Shown here: one piece after another, positions 16,799 to 25,650 of the stretch
How the letters are laid out: every line of letters starts with the position of its first letter
How positions within the stretch are numbered: position 1 is the stretch's first letter
Source: Flammeovirgaceae bacterium UBA2786
Lineage (GTDB): Bacteria > Bacteroidota > Bacteroidia > Cytophagales > Cyclobacteriaceae
Length of the DNA: 31,504 nucleotides
Reading direction: 5' to 3'
NCBI GenBank assembly: GCA_002352225.1
Contig: DEIA01000065.1
Span: 829-32,332, forward strand
Translations under genes and position numbers: made by a program
The notes under the pieces: generated by a model
Seen by the model: the letters and a program-made list of their open reading frames with translations, nothing else
Databases searched by the model: none
Told to the model about the DNA's origin: nothing

Positions 16799-17335
16799 AT
16801 GAAGTATTTATTAACCAATCAGCAAACCGAGCGGCTTTTGTTTCGTTCCATTGAGGATAGCGATTTCAATCATTGGTTAAAATTCTTTGAAGACCCACGC
16901 ACGTATCAATATTGGATAGAAGAACGCGATACGCCTGAGCAGGAATGCCGGAGTTGGTATGAAAAGCAAAAACAACGGTACGGGCAGGATCGAGGTGGCA
17001 TGAATGCCCTTATCGAAAAATCAAGTGGGAGATTAATAGGGCATGCAGGCTTGTTGATTCAGGAAGTAGATGGAGAGCAAGAACTGGAGATAGCTTATTC
17101 GTTATTACCAGAATTCTGGAGTAAAGGATATGCAATTGAGGCAGCCCGTAAATGCAAGGAATTTGCGTTTGAGAATGGATTTTCCCAATCACTCATCTCT
17201 ATCATCAGCGAAAGCAATTTTCCCTCGCAACGGGTGGCATCCAAAAATGGCCTTACAATCGACAAACAAACCGTTTATCGCGGAAACCCCGTTTACATTT
17301 TCAGAATCTGGGGCAAGAGCCCGGAAAAAGTGTAA
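16799..17335 (+). CDS. GNAT family N-acetyltransferase (RimJ/RimL-like)
   Basis: From the ATG at 16799 this is a 178-residue protein. A TTG at 16778 is in frame but adds residues outside the domain. The start TERLLFRSIEDSDF and the later IGHAGLLIQEVDGEQELEIAYSLLPEFWSKGYAIEA are typical of GNAT acetyltransferases of the RimJ/RimL type, with the acetyl-CoA pyrophosphate loop in the WSKGYAIEA segment. The C-terminus (NFPSQRVASKNGL) is the usual final helix and strand. The acceptor may be a protein N-terminus or a small molecule; the sequence does not tell. Confidence 0.88.
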   Translation: MKYLLTNQQTERLLFRSIEDSDFNHWLKFFEDPRTYQYWIEERDTPEQECRSWYEKQKQRYGQDRGGMNALIEKSSGRLIGHAGLLIQEVDGEQELEIAYSLLPEFWSKGYAIEAARKCKEFAFENGFSQSLISIISESNFPSQRVASKNGLTIDKQTVYRGNPVYIFRIWGKSPEKV

Positions 17336-17394
17336 TTTCATGTTCTGAACAATTCAACCATTTACTTTGTTGTAAACCTGTAAACTCTCAAACT

Positions 17395-17889
17395 ATGAAA
17401 CTGGCAATCACACTCTTATTAGCATTCGTTATGAGCGCACCATCTGTTTATGATTTTAAAATTAACGGCCTGGATGGCAAACAGATTGACTTTTCGGCAT
17501 ACAAAGGCAAAACTTTGCTTATTGTAAACACAGCTTCCAAGTGCGGATTTACCCCGCAATATGAAGACCTGCAAAAATTAAATGAGCAGTATGGCAGTAA
17601 AGTAGTGGTACTTGGGTTTCCGGCTAATAATTTTAAAGGACAAGAGCCGGGAAGCAATCTTGAAATTGCAGAGTTTTGCAAAGCCAACTACGGTGTAACT
17701 TTTCAGATGTTTGAAAAGATTTCGGTTATTGGTGCAGATCAACATCCGCTGTATGCCTTACTGAAAGAAAAAACAGGGCAGGAACCAACATGGAATTTTT
17801 GCAAGTATCTGGTAAAGCCAGACGGAACCGTAAAATTCTTTAACTCGAAAGTAAAGCCGCTCGATCCGCAAATTGTAGATGAATTATAA
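17395..17889 (+). CDS. Glutathione-peroxidase-family thiol peroxidase, exported (first of tandem pair)
   Basis: The 164-residue protein has a probable signal peptide (MKLAITLLLAFVMSA) and a complete GPx fold. The peroxidatic Cys is C50 in NTASKCGFTPQY. The catalytic Gln and Trp are Q83 in QEPGSN and W133 in WNF. C95 (EFCKANYG) sits where thioredoxin-dependent GPx enzymes have the resolving cysteine, while the other family cysteine (FPCNQF) is Ala here (FPANNF). It therefore looks like a thioredoxin-type peroxidase reducing hydrogen or lipid peroxides outside the cytoplasm. A close homologue follows after 21 bases, evidently a tandem duplication. Confidence 0.9.
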   Translation: MKLAITLLLAFVMSAPSVYDFKINGLDGKQIDFSAYKGKTLLIVNTASKCGFTPQYEDLQKLNEQYGSKVVVLGFPANNFKGQEPGSNLEIAEFCKANYGVTFQMFEKISVIGADQHPLYALLKEKTGQEPTWNFCKYLVKPDGTVKFFNSKVKPLDPQIVDEL

Positions 17890-17910
17890 TTCATCCTGTT
17901 TGGATGGTAT

Positions 17911-18456
17911 ATGAAAAAAGTCTGGATTATTATTATTGTTATTGTGGGATTAGCTACACTCGTTACATCTATGTTTTCAAAATCGCCCCAAGGACCAGTT
18001 GCCGAATCTATTTATGATTTTAAAATCAATAGCCTGGATGGCAAAGAGGTAGACTTCAGTCAGTATAAAGGCAAGAAGTTACTGATTGTAAATACAGCCT
18101 CTAAGTGTGGCAAAACACCGCAATATGCCGGACTTGAAAAATTACATGAACAGTTTGGTGACCGTGTAACAGTACTGGGTTTTCCGGCCAATAACTTTCT
18201 TTGGCAGGAACCGGGCAGCAATGAAGAGATAGCAGCTTTTTGCGAAAAGAATTACGGGGTAAAATTTCAGATGTTTGAAAAGGTTTCGGTAAAGGGCGGA
18301 GAACAACATCCGCTCTATCAATGGCTACAGTCCAAAACCGGCAAAAAGCCCGACTGGAATTTTGCCAAGTATCTGGTAAGCGAAGATGGTAAAACCGTTA
18401 CTTTTTTTAGTTCCAGTGTAGAACCCCTTGATGATAAGCTGGTTCAAAGCTTTTAA
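17911..18456 (+). CDS. Glutathione-peroxidase-family thiol peroxidase, membrane-anchored (second of tandem pair)
   Basis: The 181-residue protein is closely similar to the gene before it, with C66 in NTASKCGKTPQY, Q99, the resolving-type C111 (AFCEKNYG) and W149 (DWNF). The N-terminus differs: a hydrophobic segment (VWIIIIVIVGLATLVTSMF) without a clear cleavage site suggests an anchor in the inner membrane facing the periplasm. As in its twin, FPCNQF is FPANNF. The 21-base spacing and same strand imply one transcript. The duplicates have clearly diverged (for example KGQEPG against LWQEPG), so the copy is not recent. Confidence 0.9.
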   Translation: MKKVWIIIIVIVGLATLVTSMFSKSPQGPVAESIYDFKINSLDGKEVDFSQYKGKKLLIVNTASKCGKTPQYAGLEKLHEQFGDRVTVLGFPANNFLWQEPGSNEEIAAFCEKNYGVKFQMFEKVSVKGGEQHPLYQWLQSKTGKKPDWNFAKYLVSEDGKTVTFFSSSVEPLDDKLVQSF

Positions 18457-18490
18457 AAATAATTAGTAATTTTTGTTGAGTTATTTTTCT

Positions 18491-18510
18491 ACTGACACAC
18501 AGCTGTCAGT
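18491..18510. promoter_or_regulatory. Perfect palindrome upstream of the DinB-like gene, candidate operator
   Basis: ACTGACA (18491-18497) and TGTCAGT (18504-18510) are perfect 7-bp arms around CACAGC. It lies 43 bases before the ATG of the DinB-like gene and 34 bases after the peroxidase stop. There is no T-run, so a regulator-binding site is likelier than a terminator. The regulator is unknown. Confidence 0.45.
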
Positions 18511-18553
18511 TGCTGGGTTCAATTTTATGTATCAATAACATAAAAATCAGATT

Positions 18554-19069
18554 ATGAATACAGCAACACAAACCAAACAAGCACAGGTTGTAACCTCAGA
18601 AGAATTATTTAAACATTGGATGGGGCACCGCACACTAACCCGCAGGATAATTGAAGCGTTTCCTGAAAAGGACTTTTTCAATTTTTCCATTGGTGGAATG
18701 CGCACACCGGCTGCTCTAACCAGCGAATTGCTGGCTATTGCCGGCCCGGGCTTGCGCCAGATTGTAGAAGGTGGTTCAGAAGCGCTTAGTGAAAAATTTG
18801 AATTTAATAACAGTAAAGCAAAAGCGTTGGAGTTTTGGGATAAAGCTGATAAAGAAGTGGCAACCCTGTGGTCAAAAATTTCTAATGAGCGGTTTCATGA
18901 ACGTATTGTTACGTTCGGTCAGTATGAAGGTAGTATCTGGTCGTCCATTTTTTATTTTATTGATAACGAGATTCACCACCGCGGCCAGATGTATGTGTAC
19001 CTGCGTGCGTTGGGTATTGAACCACCGGCATTTTGGGATCGTGATTTCGGAGATGGCAGAGAGAAGTAA
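18554..19069 (+). CDS. DinB/YfiT-fold protein
   Basis: The 171-residue protein is a four-helix-bundle DinB-superfamily member. The C-terminal NEIHHRGQMYVYLRALGIEPP is the family signature, whose histidines (H141/H142) bind metal. An N-terminal LFKHWMGHRTLTRR helix is also typical. The second-helix position that usually carries a metal His reads SELLAIA here, so the site may be incomplete or use another residue. Many members act in thiol transfer or detoxification, but no substrate can be read from the sequence. This is not DNA polymerase IV, which shares the name. A palindrome upstream suggests dedicated regulation. Confidence 0.85.
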   Translation: MNTATQTKQAQVVTSEELFKHWMGHRTLTRRIIEAFPEKDFFNFSIGGMRTPAALTSELLAIAGPGLRQIVEGGSEALSEKFEFNNSKAKALEFWDKADKEVATLWSKISNERFHERIVTFGQYEGSIWSSIFYFIDNEIHHRGQMYVYLRALGIEPPAFWDRDFGDGREK

Positions 19070-19092
19070 AAAATGAACGTTGACAGGAAAGC

Positions 19093-20613
19093 CTAACGGT
19101 TTCCCTTCACTTCACTAATTTCTGCTATGATTCTTTTGTTTACATTAATCTTTGCTCCTCTAAAACTGAAAATAGTTGTACCAAACTCACGCGCAAAGGT
19201 ATTGGTGACGGAATCAGCAATAACCGATTTTTCGAAATAAGGAGATGTTTCGCGCATCTCCTCATTTCTTTCTTCACGTTCCTTCACGCGGATAACGTGT
19301 GCATACTCTTTACTCAAATCAAACCAGTCGATATAATCGGCATTAAAGGTTACGGCCTCAATTCCTTTTTTAGAATAGAAGTTGATAGCACCCGCTTGCC
19401 CATAGTTATCGCATAGCACCAGGGTTTTGTTGGGTTCTCCTATTTCAGCGTAAGCACGGTCAACCTTTTGAGCCAGTTCATGCCACCCTAACATATCGGC
19501 AAAGTCTTGCGGCAGATTGTGGTCTCTTCCATCTTCCCACCGAAGCATTCCCAGTTGGCGATACTTTTCCTGATGCTGCATGATGTACTCCGGAGTCTTA
19601 TTCGGAAATACAACACCGTACATAGGAATGAAAAACAATACGGGAAGTATAAAGGCAACCGGTACCAACCATCGCTTCCATCCGGTTTGTGAAATATGTT
19701 GAAGGTACACCGCACCAAAGGCTACATAAACCGGATACAATCCAATAGCGTAATAGTCTTTTGCCCTAAACCAAAGAAAGACGCCAAGCGTGAAAATGAT
19801 TGACCAGAAAAAAACTTTGTAACGTTGAAAAGATTTGTAAGTAAGGAGGGCATACAAGGCAAACAGAATAACCGGTACAGAACCTATAAAAAAGAGAATC
19901 TGAGTTTTAAGAAAATTAAATCGGTCTACATGAACTAATTGCAGTTGCGTAAGTTGTTTCATGTGATACAATACCGGAAAGTTGTTCTGGTATTGCCAGA
20001 TCAGGTTGGGCATAATCAGAACCAATCCTAACAAGGCAGCCAGGTACAGTTCTTTTTTCACAAAAAGTTTTCTTTGAGGAGTAAGCAAGAGGGCAGGAGC
20101 AAGCCCGATAACCAGAAAAGCAATGTTGTATTTATTTAAAAACCCCAAAGCAAACACTGCGGCACACCCATACATCCATTTTGGGTTATCGGTTTTCAGG
20201 TATTTGATAAAGAGATAGAAGAGAGATGTCCAGCAGAGAATATCAAGCGAGTTGGGTTGATAAAGTGTGTTAATCCGGAGTAGGGCAGAAAACAGAATTC
20301 CGGAAGCGGAGATTACCAATGCCATCATTCCTCCATTAAGTTCTTCCACAGTTTTCCAAACCACCAGTATGGTTAAGGCCCCAAAAAGAGCAGGAAAAAA
20401 TTTTATCCAAAATATGCCATTACCCAGCAAAGCAATCAGAAAAGAGATCCATGAAGTTACCGGGGGCACGGATTGATAACCCCAGGCCAAATGTTTGCCC
20501 TGATCGAGATGCAGATATTCATCGCGCTGTAAATCGTAACCCGAATCGATAAGAATGTATTGAAGAAAGAATTTCAGTGCGATGAAACCAAGCAGGAGGA
20601 GCGTTTTTTTCAT
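19093..20613 (-). CDS. GT39/ArnT-like membrane glycosyltransferase
   Basis: The 506-residue protein has roughly ten hydrophobic segments in the first 340 residues and a soluble periplasmic domain at the end, the layout of GT39 (PMT/ArnT-like) glycosyltransferases that use polyprenyl-linked sugars. The first loop carries LQRDEYLHLDQGKHLAWGY, where the Asp-Glu matches the catalytic acidic residues of the family. The acceptor may be a lipid or a protein. It lies 120 bases downstream of the antiporter on the same strand and converges with the DinB-like gene. Confidence 0.85.
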   Translation of the reverse strand: MKKTLLLLGFIALKFFLQYILIDSGYDLQRDEYLHLDQGKHLAWGYQSVPPVTSWISFLIALLGNGIFWIKFFPALFGALTILVVWKTVEELNGGMMALVISASGILFSALLRINTLYQPNSLDILCWTSLFYLFIKYLKTDNPKWMYGCAAVFALGFLNKYNIAFLVIGLAPALLLTPQRKLFVKKELYLAALLGLVLIMPNLIWQYQNNFPVLYHMKQLTQLQLVHVDRFNFLKTQILFFIGSVPVILFALYALLTYKSFQRYKVFFWSIIFTLGVFLWFRAKDYYAIGLYPVYVAFGAVYLQHISQTGWKRWLVPVAFILPVLFFIPMYGVVFPNKTPEYIMQHQEKYRQLGMLRWEDGRDHNLPQDFADMLGWHELAQKVDRAYAEIGEPNKTLVLCDNYGQAGAINFYSKKGIEAVTFNADYIDWFDLSKEYAHVIRVKEREERNEEMRETSPYFEKSVIADSVTNTFAREFGTTIFSFRGAKINVNKRIIAEISEVKGNR

Positions 20614-20733
20614 GAATGGTTCGATTGGGGCAATCGTTTTACTGTAGGGTTAAGTACACAGATTAGGTTGAAAATATTTTTTATCCTACTAAGAAATTCT
20701 TATTGCATACATGGCCCTGTGCGGATAGAAGGG

Positions 20734-22227
20734 CTAAACATCTATACCAAGATTCTTATAGGTCTCTACTAAAGCTGAGTGATCATCTGTAATGATTAAT
20801 ATTTTATCTTTTACTTTTAGTACGGTATTTCCGGTAGGCACGAAATAATTCTCTCCACGCCTTACCATTACTGCCAAAGTATGTTCGGGTAGGGGCAGGT
20901 TCATAAGTTGATTGCCATTTGATAAAAGATTTGGTGTAATCTCAATTTCTGTTGTTACCGATTTTATATCATTAGAAAAATCCACATCAAAAGCGCGTAG
21001 CTTTTTTAATCGCCTGGACCTAATGGTAAGATTGAGCAGCCGGGCTATTAAGGGAAGGGATGTTCCCTGCACAACTAAAGAAACTAATGTGCAGAAAAAA
21101 ACAATATTAAAGATAAGCCTTGCATGGGGTACATTCTCAACAAGCGGATAGATGGCAAAGATAATGGGAACGGCACCTCTCAATCCAACCCAGGAAATAT
21201 AGGCTTTATCGCGCGATGTCATTTTAGGAAAGGGGAGTAAACAGACTAGTACAGCTAACGGACGCACAAAGAAGATCATGGCAAAACTAATGATCAGCCC
21301 GGGTATTATTATGGGTAATAATTCGTGCGGGTTTACAAGCAAGCCTAATGTAAGGAACATGATTAATTGAAACATCCAGGCTAATCCATCAAAGAAATTG
21401 AGTGATGAACGTTTGTGTACAAATTTTGAATTTCCAATTACGAGCCCACCAATATAAACAGCCAGAAACCCGTTTCCTTTAGCAAAGTAGGTTGCTGAAA
21501 AAATGAAAATACAAAACGTAAAAACTAATATCGGGTATAGCGAATCGTTACCAATTTTAATGCGATTAATTATTCTTACCGAGAATTTACCAAATACAAA
21601 GCCTAAGACGGCCCCAATACCAAGTTGCAATAGAAATGTGCCTATCACCATCCAATAATTGGGTGCTGCCTCAAGTTTAATAATACTGATTAACGAGATA
21701 ACCAGAATATAGGCCATGGGGTCGTTGCTTCCGCTTTCAAGCTCCAGCATGGGCCGCAGGTTATTTTTTAAATGAAGGCCTTTTGAACGGAGAATAGAAA
21801 ACACCGAAGCAGAATCGGTTGAAGCCATGGTTGAGGCTAACAACATAGAGGTTAACAGGCCTATGCCCGCAGATGCCATGGTCATTCCAAAAACCCACCA
21901 GATAATAACACCCGAGATAAATGCAGTTAAAAGAACACCTACAGTTGCCAACACAATTCCTTGTGCCATTACCGGCCGTATTTCTGAAATATTGGTATCT
22001 AGTCCACCCGAAAAAAGAATGATACACAGTGCTATCGTTCCAATGTCCAGTGCTACATGGATGTTTTCAAACTTTATTCCTAGTCCATCGCTACCGCATA
22101 ACATGCCCACAGCTAAAAACAATAACAGGGCCGGTACACCAAACTTAGAACTGGCTTTACCGGCTAAAATGCTCAGAAAGAAGAGAACAGAGAGGGCTAA
22201 TAAAATATATTCAATTTGTACGCTCAT
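20734..22227 (-). CDS. CPA1 cation/proton antiporter (NhaP2/CvrA-type)
   Basis: The 497-residue inner-membrane protein has about 12 membrane helices (residues 1-390), including GVPALLLFLAVGMLCGSDG, LILFSGGLDT-like sequence and ASTDSASVFSILR, the last carrying the acidic ion-binding region seen in CPA1 antiporters. A cytosolic TrkA-C (RCK-C)-like domain follows at about 435-497 (LPEHTLAVMVRRGENYFVP, then VLKVKDKILII). That combination is typical of NhaP2/CvrA potassium-proton antiporters. Sodium as substrate cannot be excluded. The protein is somewhat shorter than E. coli NhaP2, mostly in the C-terminal part. Confidence 0.88.
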   Translation of the reverse strand: MSVQIEYILLALSVLFFLSILAGKASSKFGVPALLLFLAVGMLCGSDGLGIKFENIHVALDIGTIALCIILFSGGLDTNISEIRPVMAQGIVLATVGVLLTAFISGVIIWWVFGMTMASAGIGLLTSMLLASTMASTDSASVFSILRSKGLHLKNNLRPMLELESGSNDPMAYILVISLISIIKLEAAPNYWMVIGTFLLQLGIGAVLGFVFGKFSVRIINRIKIGNDSLYPILVFTFCIFIFSATYFAKGNGFLAVYIGGLVIGNSKFVHKRSSLNFFDGLAWMFQLIMFLTLGLLVNPHELLPIIIPGLIISFAMIFFVRPLAVLVCLLPFPKMTSRDKAYISWVGLRGAVPIIFAIYPLVENVPHARLIFNIVFFCTLVSLVVQGTSLPLIARLLNLTIRSRRLKKLRAFDVDFSNDIKSVTTEIEITPNLLSNGNQLMNLPLPEHTLAVMVRRGENYFVPTGNTVLKVKDKILIITDDHSALVETYKNLGIDV

Positions 22228-22270
22228 TTATTTATTGGCTATTCTAACAGACAGAGTTAGAGTAAGTAGC

Positions 22271-22300
22271 CAAATTAAGGCAAAGGTGTGGTATTGCCAA
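22271..22300 (-). promoter_or_regulatory. Candidate promoter for the antiporter gene
   Basis: On the minus strand TTG (22300-22298), a 19-base spacer and TTAATTTG (22278-22271) match the Bacteroidota -33/-7 layout (TTG, about 19 bases, TAnnTTTG) with one mismatch. Transcription would start about 37 bases before the ATG at 22227. Confidence 0.4.
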
Positions 22301-22397
22301 GTGTTTTTATGGATACACCAGATAGGTGCAGCCAGCATTACAAATAAGAATTTGATTAGAACTCTTACCGAATCGATAAAGGAACAGAGGCAGATAT

Positions 22398-22967
22398 TTA
22401 CCCCGGAAATACGTTGCTTTTAAAAATTTTAACAGCAATGGCAAGCAATACAACACCAAACACTTTGCGCAAAACAGCAAAACCTGATTGACCGATTACA
22501 CGCTCCAGCCAGGATACTGAGCGCAGTACCAGGTACACAAAAATCAGGTTTACAAAGATGCCAATCAATACGTTTGTCTCTTCATAAACTGCGCGTAGCG
22601 AAAGAATGGTGGTTAAGGTTCCAGCACCGGCAATCAGCGGAAACGCTAATGGTACTATCGAACCCGAACCCTTTGCTTCCGGATCATCTTTAATTAAGGT
22701 AATACCAAGAATCATTTCCATGGCTACTATAAAAATTACAATGGCTCCGGCCACAGCAAAAGAAGCTACATCTAATCCGAATAAGGTAAGAATAGATTGG
22801 CCCAGGTATAAAAAGCCAACCATAAGCACAGCCGAGATAATTGTAGCTTTTTCTGCATAAATGCGGCCCTCTCTTTTCTTGATGAGTATAATAAAGGGTA
22901 CCGATCCGATAATATCAATTACCGAAAACAGAATAAGCGAAACCGAAAATATTTCCTTGAAGTTCAT
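22398..22967 (-). CDS. MarC family integral membrane protein
   Basis: From the ATG at 22967 this is a 189-residue protein with six hydrophobic segments. The first has the MarC-type FSVIDIIGSVPFIILI, and later AFPLIAGAGTLTTILSL is the family's conserved central block. An ATG at 22997 would add ten residues, but MNFKEIFSVSL matches the family's usual start. Despite the name, MarC proteins are not established drug exporters; their transport substrate is unsettled. It lies upstream of the antiporter on the same strand, separated by 170 bases that contain a candidate promoter. Confidence 0.85.
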   Translation of the reverse strand: MNFKEIFSVSLILFSVIDIIGSVPFIILIKKREGRIYAEKATIISAVLMVGFLYLGQSILTLFGLDVASFAVAGAIVIFIVAMEMILGITLIKDDPEAKGSGSIVPLAFPLIAGAGTLTTILSLRAVYEETNVLIGIFVNLIFVYLVLRSVSWLERVIGQSGFAVLRKVFGVVLLAIAVKIFKSNVFPG

Positions 22968-23042
22968 ATTAAAAATTGCCAGACAAAGGTAATGCAAAAC
23001 CAGGTGGGATGTTGTGTTGTTGCAGAGTTAAAAATATGGTGT

Positions 23043-24083
23043 TTAAATCTTTTCAAAAAAGCGCATCAGGCTCAGAATGTCGGCAGGCTTAATAGCTGGA
23101 AAATTGGCTATCCGAAAAGTAGACGACTTAAGTTCTCCGTAACCATCGCCCAGCAAAAATCCAGCTTTTCTGGCCTTGGTTTTTATTCGGTTGATTTGTG
23201 CCGGGCTGCCTGTAACAGCAACTACCGTATCAGACCGAACCGATGCATTGGCAACTAACGGGTTAAATGTTTTTGTTTCTAACAGATTGTACCAGGCAAC
23301 TGCTTGCTGGTGTAATCTTTTATGAACGATCCGAACAGAAGGTAATTCCTGAAACACCCGATACAATAAATAAATGGCCAGAACATTAGGCGTATGTGTG
23401 GTTTGAAATTTTTCAGCGAACTGCAATTGGTGAACAAGGCTGTTATAATGCGCGCATTCGTGTATTTGTTGTGCCCGTAAAACAGCACGGGGAGAGCATA
23501 TCATTACGGCAAACCCGGCTGGTAAACCAAAACATTTTTGTGCAGAGGCAAACCAAACATCGCCCAACGAAAAATCCAGCGCTTGTCCGCCCATCGATGA
23601 AGTGGCATCAATAGCCAGCAGACTATCCGGGTTCTTTTTTCTTAATTGACGTAGCGTTTCCATGTTTACCTGCGTGCCATTACTGGTTTCGTTTTGTGTA
23701 ATGCATAGCACTTCAGCTTTATAGTTATCAACCGGTAATGTTTTTTCCCGATCGAATGGAATACTGATCGCATCAGGTTTTAAAGCCTGTGTGTAGGTAA
23801 ACCATTTTTTTCCGAATGCGCCATTGTAAATGTGTAAACTGGTTTGTTGTACCAACGATTGTGCAATAACCTCCCAGCATTCTGTTGCGGACGACAAAAA
23901 TAAAACAGTGTAAGATTTATGAATATGTAACTTCTTTTTTAGTTCGGCCGTAGCGCGCTTTACCAGATTCATACACTCCGGGCTACGATGATTCATACTT
24001 AATACACCCGTGCGGTGAGCATCTTTAACAAACGCTGGTATTTTGGCATACACCTGAGAGGGGCCCGGATAGAAGGAAATCAT
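23043..24083 (-). CDS. Class V aminotransferase, phosphoserine-aminotransferase-like
   Basis: The 346-residue PLP enzyme opens with YPGPSQVY and GVLSMNHRSPEC, as in divergent phosphoserine or alanine-glyoxylate aminotransferases. The PLP lysine is K183 in ASAQKCFGLPAG. D159 in AIDATSSMGG is the Asp that contacts the pyridine nitrogen. The short FLSSATECWEVIAQSL segment is the usual cofactor phosphate region. In Bacteroidota such proteins often accompany or replace SerC, but no serA or serB lies nearby, so the substrate is not settled. The gene has no close same-strand partner upstream. Confidence 0.85.
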   Translation of the reverse strand: MISFYPGPSQVYAKIPAFVKDAHRTGVLSMNHRSPECMNLVKRATAELKKKLHIHKSYTVLFLSSATECWEVIAQSLVQQTSLHIYNGAFGKKWFTYTQALKPDAISIPFDREKTLPVDNYKAEVLCITQNETSNGTQVNMETLRQLRKKNPDSLLAIDATSSMGGQALDFSLGDVWFASAQKCFGLPAGFAVMICSPRAVLRAQQIHECAHYNSLVHQLQFAEKFQTTHTPNVLAIYLLYRVFQELPSVRIVHKRLHQQAVAWYNLLETKTFNPLVANASVRSDTVVAVTGSPAQINRIKTKARKAGFLLGDGYGELKSSTFRIANFPAIKPADILSLMRFFEKI

Positions 24084-24220
24084 AGTGTAAAGATATAAGG
24101 TTAAAAAGGGAATTTAGACCACAATGGTCGCAGTTATGCAGAAAGATGCTCGTTCATCAAAAAACCATCGGTAATAATTCTAAAATAGTGTACATTTCCT
24201 TAACTGAAAATTTAATAGCT

Positions 24221-25105
24221 ATGAAACCACTACGCAAAGAAGACATTAAGCAAGAAGTGTTTAATCTTTACGATGACTATGCGCACAACCGGATTGATAG
24301 AAGAGTGTTTATGGAAAAACTTTCTGTGTATGCTGTTGGAGGTGTTACAGTAGCAGCATTGCTGAGTTTTATTAGCCCCAATTATCAGATTATTCAGGTA
24401 GAGACTAACGACCCACGTATAAAGTCTGAATATATTAACTATGACTCACCAAAAGGCGGGGGCTCAATAAAAGGGTTACTTTCCACACCTGCCGATGCAA
24501 AAGGAAAGCTACCGGGCATTGTGGTGGTGCATGAAAATCGGGGACTGAATCCGTATATTGAAGATGTAGGAAGAAGAGCTGCTCTTGCAGGATTTATTTC
24601 ATTAGCACCCGATGCGCTAACCCCGCTGGGTGGTTATCCGGGTAATGATGATGAGGGCAGAACCCTTCAAAGTAAGCGCGACCGGAATGAGATGCTGGAG
24701 GATTTTATTGCTGCTGTATATCATTTAAAATCGCACCCCGGGTGTAACGGAAAAGTAGGGATAGTTGGTTTTTGCTTTGGCGGTTGGATTTCGAACATGG
24801 TGGCAGTGCGTGTACCGGAGCTGGGGGCAGCGGTTCCCTTCTATGGCGGGCAAGCACCAGCAGCCGATGTACCCAATATCAAGGCTCCACTATTATTGCA
24901 TTTTGCCGGTTTAGATACACGGGTAAACGAAGGCTGGCCCGCGTACGAGCAGGCTTTAAAAGAAAACAACAAGAAATACACCGCTCATTTTTATCCCGAT
25001 GTAAACCACGGGTTTCATAACGATAGTACACCCCGGTTTGATAAACCCGCAGCCGAACTGGCATGGCAACGTACAATAGAATTTTTTAAAGAGAATCTGA
25101 AATAG
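24221..25105 (+). CDS. Dienelactone-hydrolase-family alpha/beta hydrolase, membrane-anchored
   Basis: Starting at ATG 24221 gives 294 residues. An ATG at 24146 would add 25 residues unlike the family. The N-terminus has DRRVFMEKL and a hydrophobic segment (VYAVGGVTVAALLSFI), suggesting a twin-arginine-like signal or membrane anchor. The hydrolase domain has the DLH triad: C185 in GFCFGG, D232 in AGLDTRVN and H263 in VNHGFHND, plus E105 in HENRGLNPY, which in DLH holds the nucleophile thiol. The reaction is probably hydrolysis of a lactone or ester; the natural substrate is unknown. No aromatic-degradation genes are nearby. Confidence 0.88.
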   Translation: MKPLRKEDIKQEVFNLYDDYAHNRIDRRVFMEKLSVYAVGGVTVAALLSFISPNYQIIQVETNDPRIKSEYINYDSPKGGGSIKGLLSTPADAKGKLPGIVVVHENRGLNPYIEDVGRRAALAGFISLAPDALTPLGGYPGNDDEGRTLQSKRDRNEMLEDFIAAVYHLKSHPGCNGKVGIVGFCFGGWISNMVAVRVPELGAAVPFYGGQAPAADVPNIKAPLLLHFAGLDTRVNEGWPAYEQALKENNKKYTAHFYPDVNHGFHNDSTPRFDKPAAELAWQRTIEFFKENLK

Positions 25106-25257
25106 GGTAGCCTGATTGTAGAAAAAAATATTTTTAACGGAGCCTCTTATTGTTCTTATAACCAGGATCGGAAATAGTACGCATCTGAAACAACATGTAA
25201 CAACCTAAGCCAGGTTTCTTTGACTACGTCATATAAAGAATATCATTTCTCAAAAGA

Positions 25258-25265
25258 TACTTTTG
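25258..25265 (+). promoter_or_regulatory. Candidate -7 box (TACTTTTG) before the GH53 remnant
   Basis: TACTTTTG fits TAnnTTTG and lies 33 bases before the ATG of the GH53 fragment. No -33 TTG is seen at the right distance. Confidence 0.25.
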
Positions 25266-25298
25266 GTGATAAAAGATTGTTACAATTACCTTTACTGA

Positions 25299-25553
25299 AT
25301 GAAGACACTACCTGGTATTATTTTTTTTGTCGGTATTTTAGGAATTGCAGGATGTAAAGAAGATCCGATAGCTGAGCCCGACCCGAGTCCATTTTGGTTT
25401 GGAGCAGACTTATCGTATGTAAATCAAGTTATGGATCACGGTGGTGAGTTTAAAGTAGCCGGGGTTGTAACAAATCCATATAAAATTTTTAAAGACAACG
25501 GTACTAACCTGGTGTGTTTACGGCTGGGTTGTTACCCCATGCTAAAGATATAA
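25299..25553 (+). pseudogene. N-terminal remnant of a GH53 arabinogalactan endo-1,4-beta-galactanase lipoprotein
   Basis: The 84-residue frame starts with a lipoprotein signal (FFVGILGIAGC) and then FWFGADLSYVNQVMDHGG and NPYKIFKDNGTNLV, which match the first strand and helix of GH53 galactanases. The usual next block, VRLRLW, reads VCLRLG, and the frame then loses similarity and stops after CYPMLKI. A complete GH53 enzyme has about 330-400 residues, so roughly four fifths is missing. No further GH53 sequence is visible before the tRNA gene. It is therefore a broken gene, ending close to the tRNA-Arg repeat. Confidence 0.8.
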
Positions 25554-25650
25554 CACCCCTTCGGGGTTGAGGCATAAAAAAACAAACAGACTAACAATGT
25601 CGAGATTAACTAATATGAAATTATTGCTACAGTTTTGTTTTTCGGGCCGG
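25554..25650 (+). other. Remnant intergenic region with a possible truncated gene start
   Basis: After the GH53 fragment comes a 5-bp hairpin (ACCCC / GGGGT) and then an ATG at 25597, whose frame (MSRLTNMKLLLQFCF) looks like the start of an exported protein. That frame stops at 25671, inside the tRNA-derived repeat. It may be the beginning of a lost neighbour gene. Confidence 0.3.

Noticed and set aside
21827..22423. 198-residue plus-strand frame over the antiporter gene
   Set aside because: It is antisense to the conserved antiporter helices; its Pro/Thr/Ala composition is a reflection of them.
25556..25570. CCCC-TTC-GGGG hairpin as a terminator
   Set aside because: The stem is short and no T-run follows, so it is better left as part of the decayed region.
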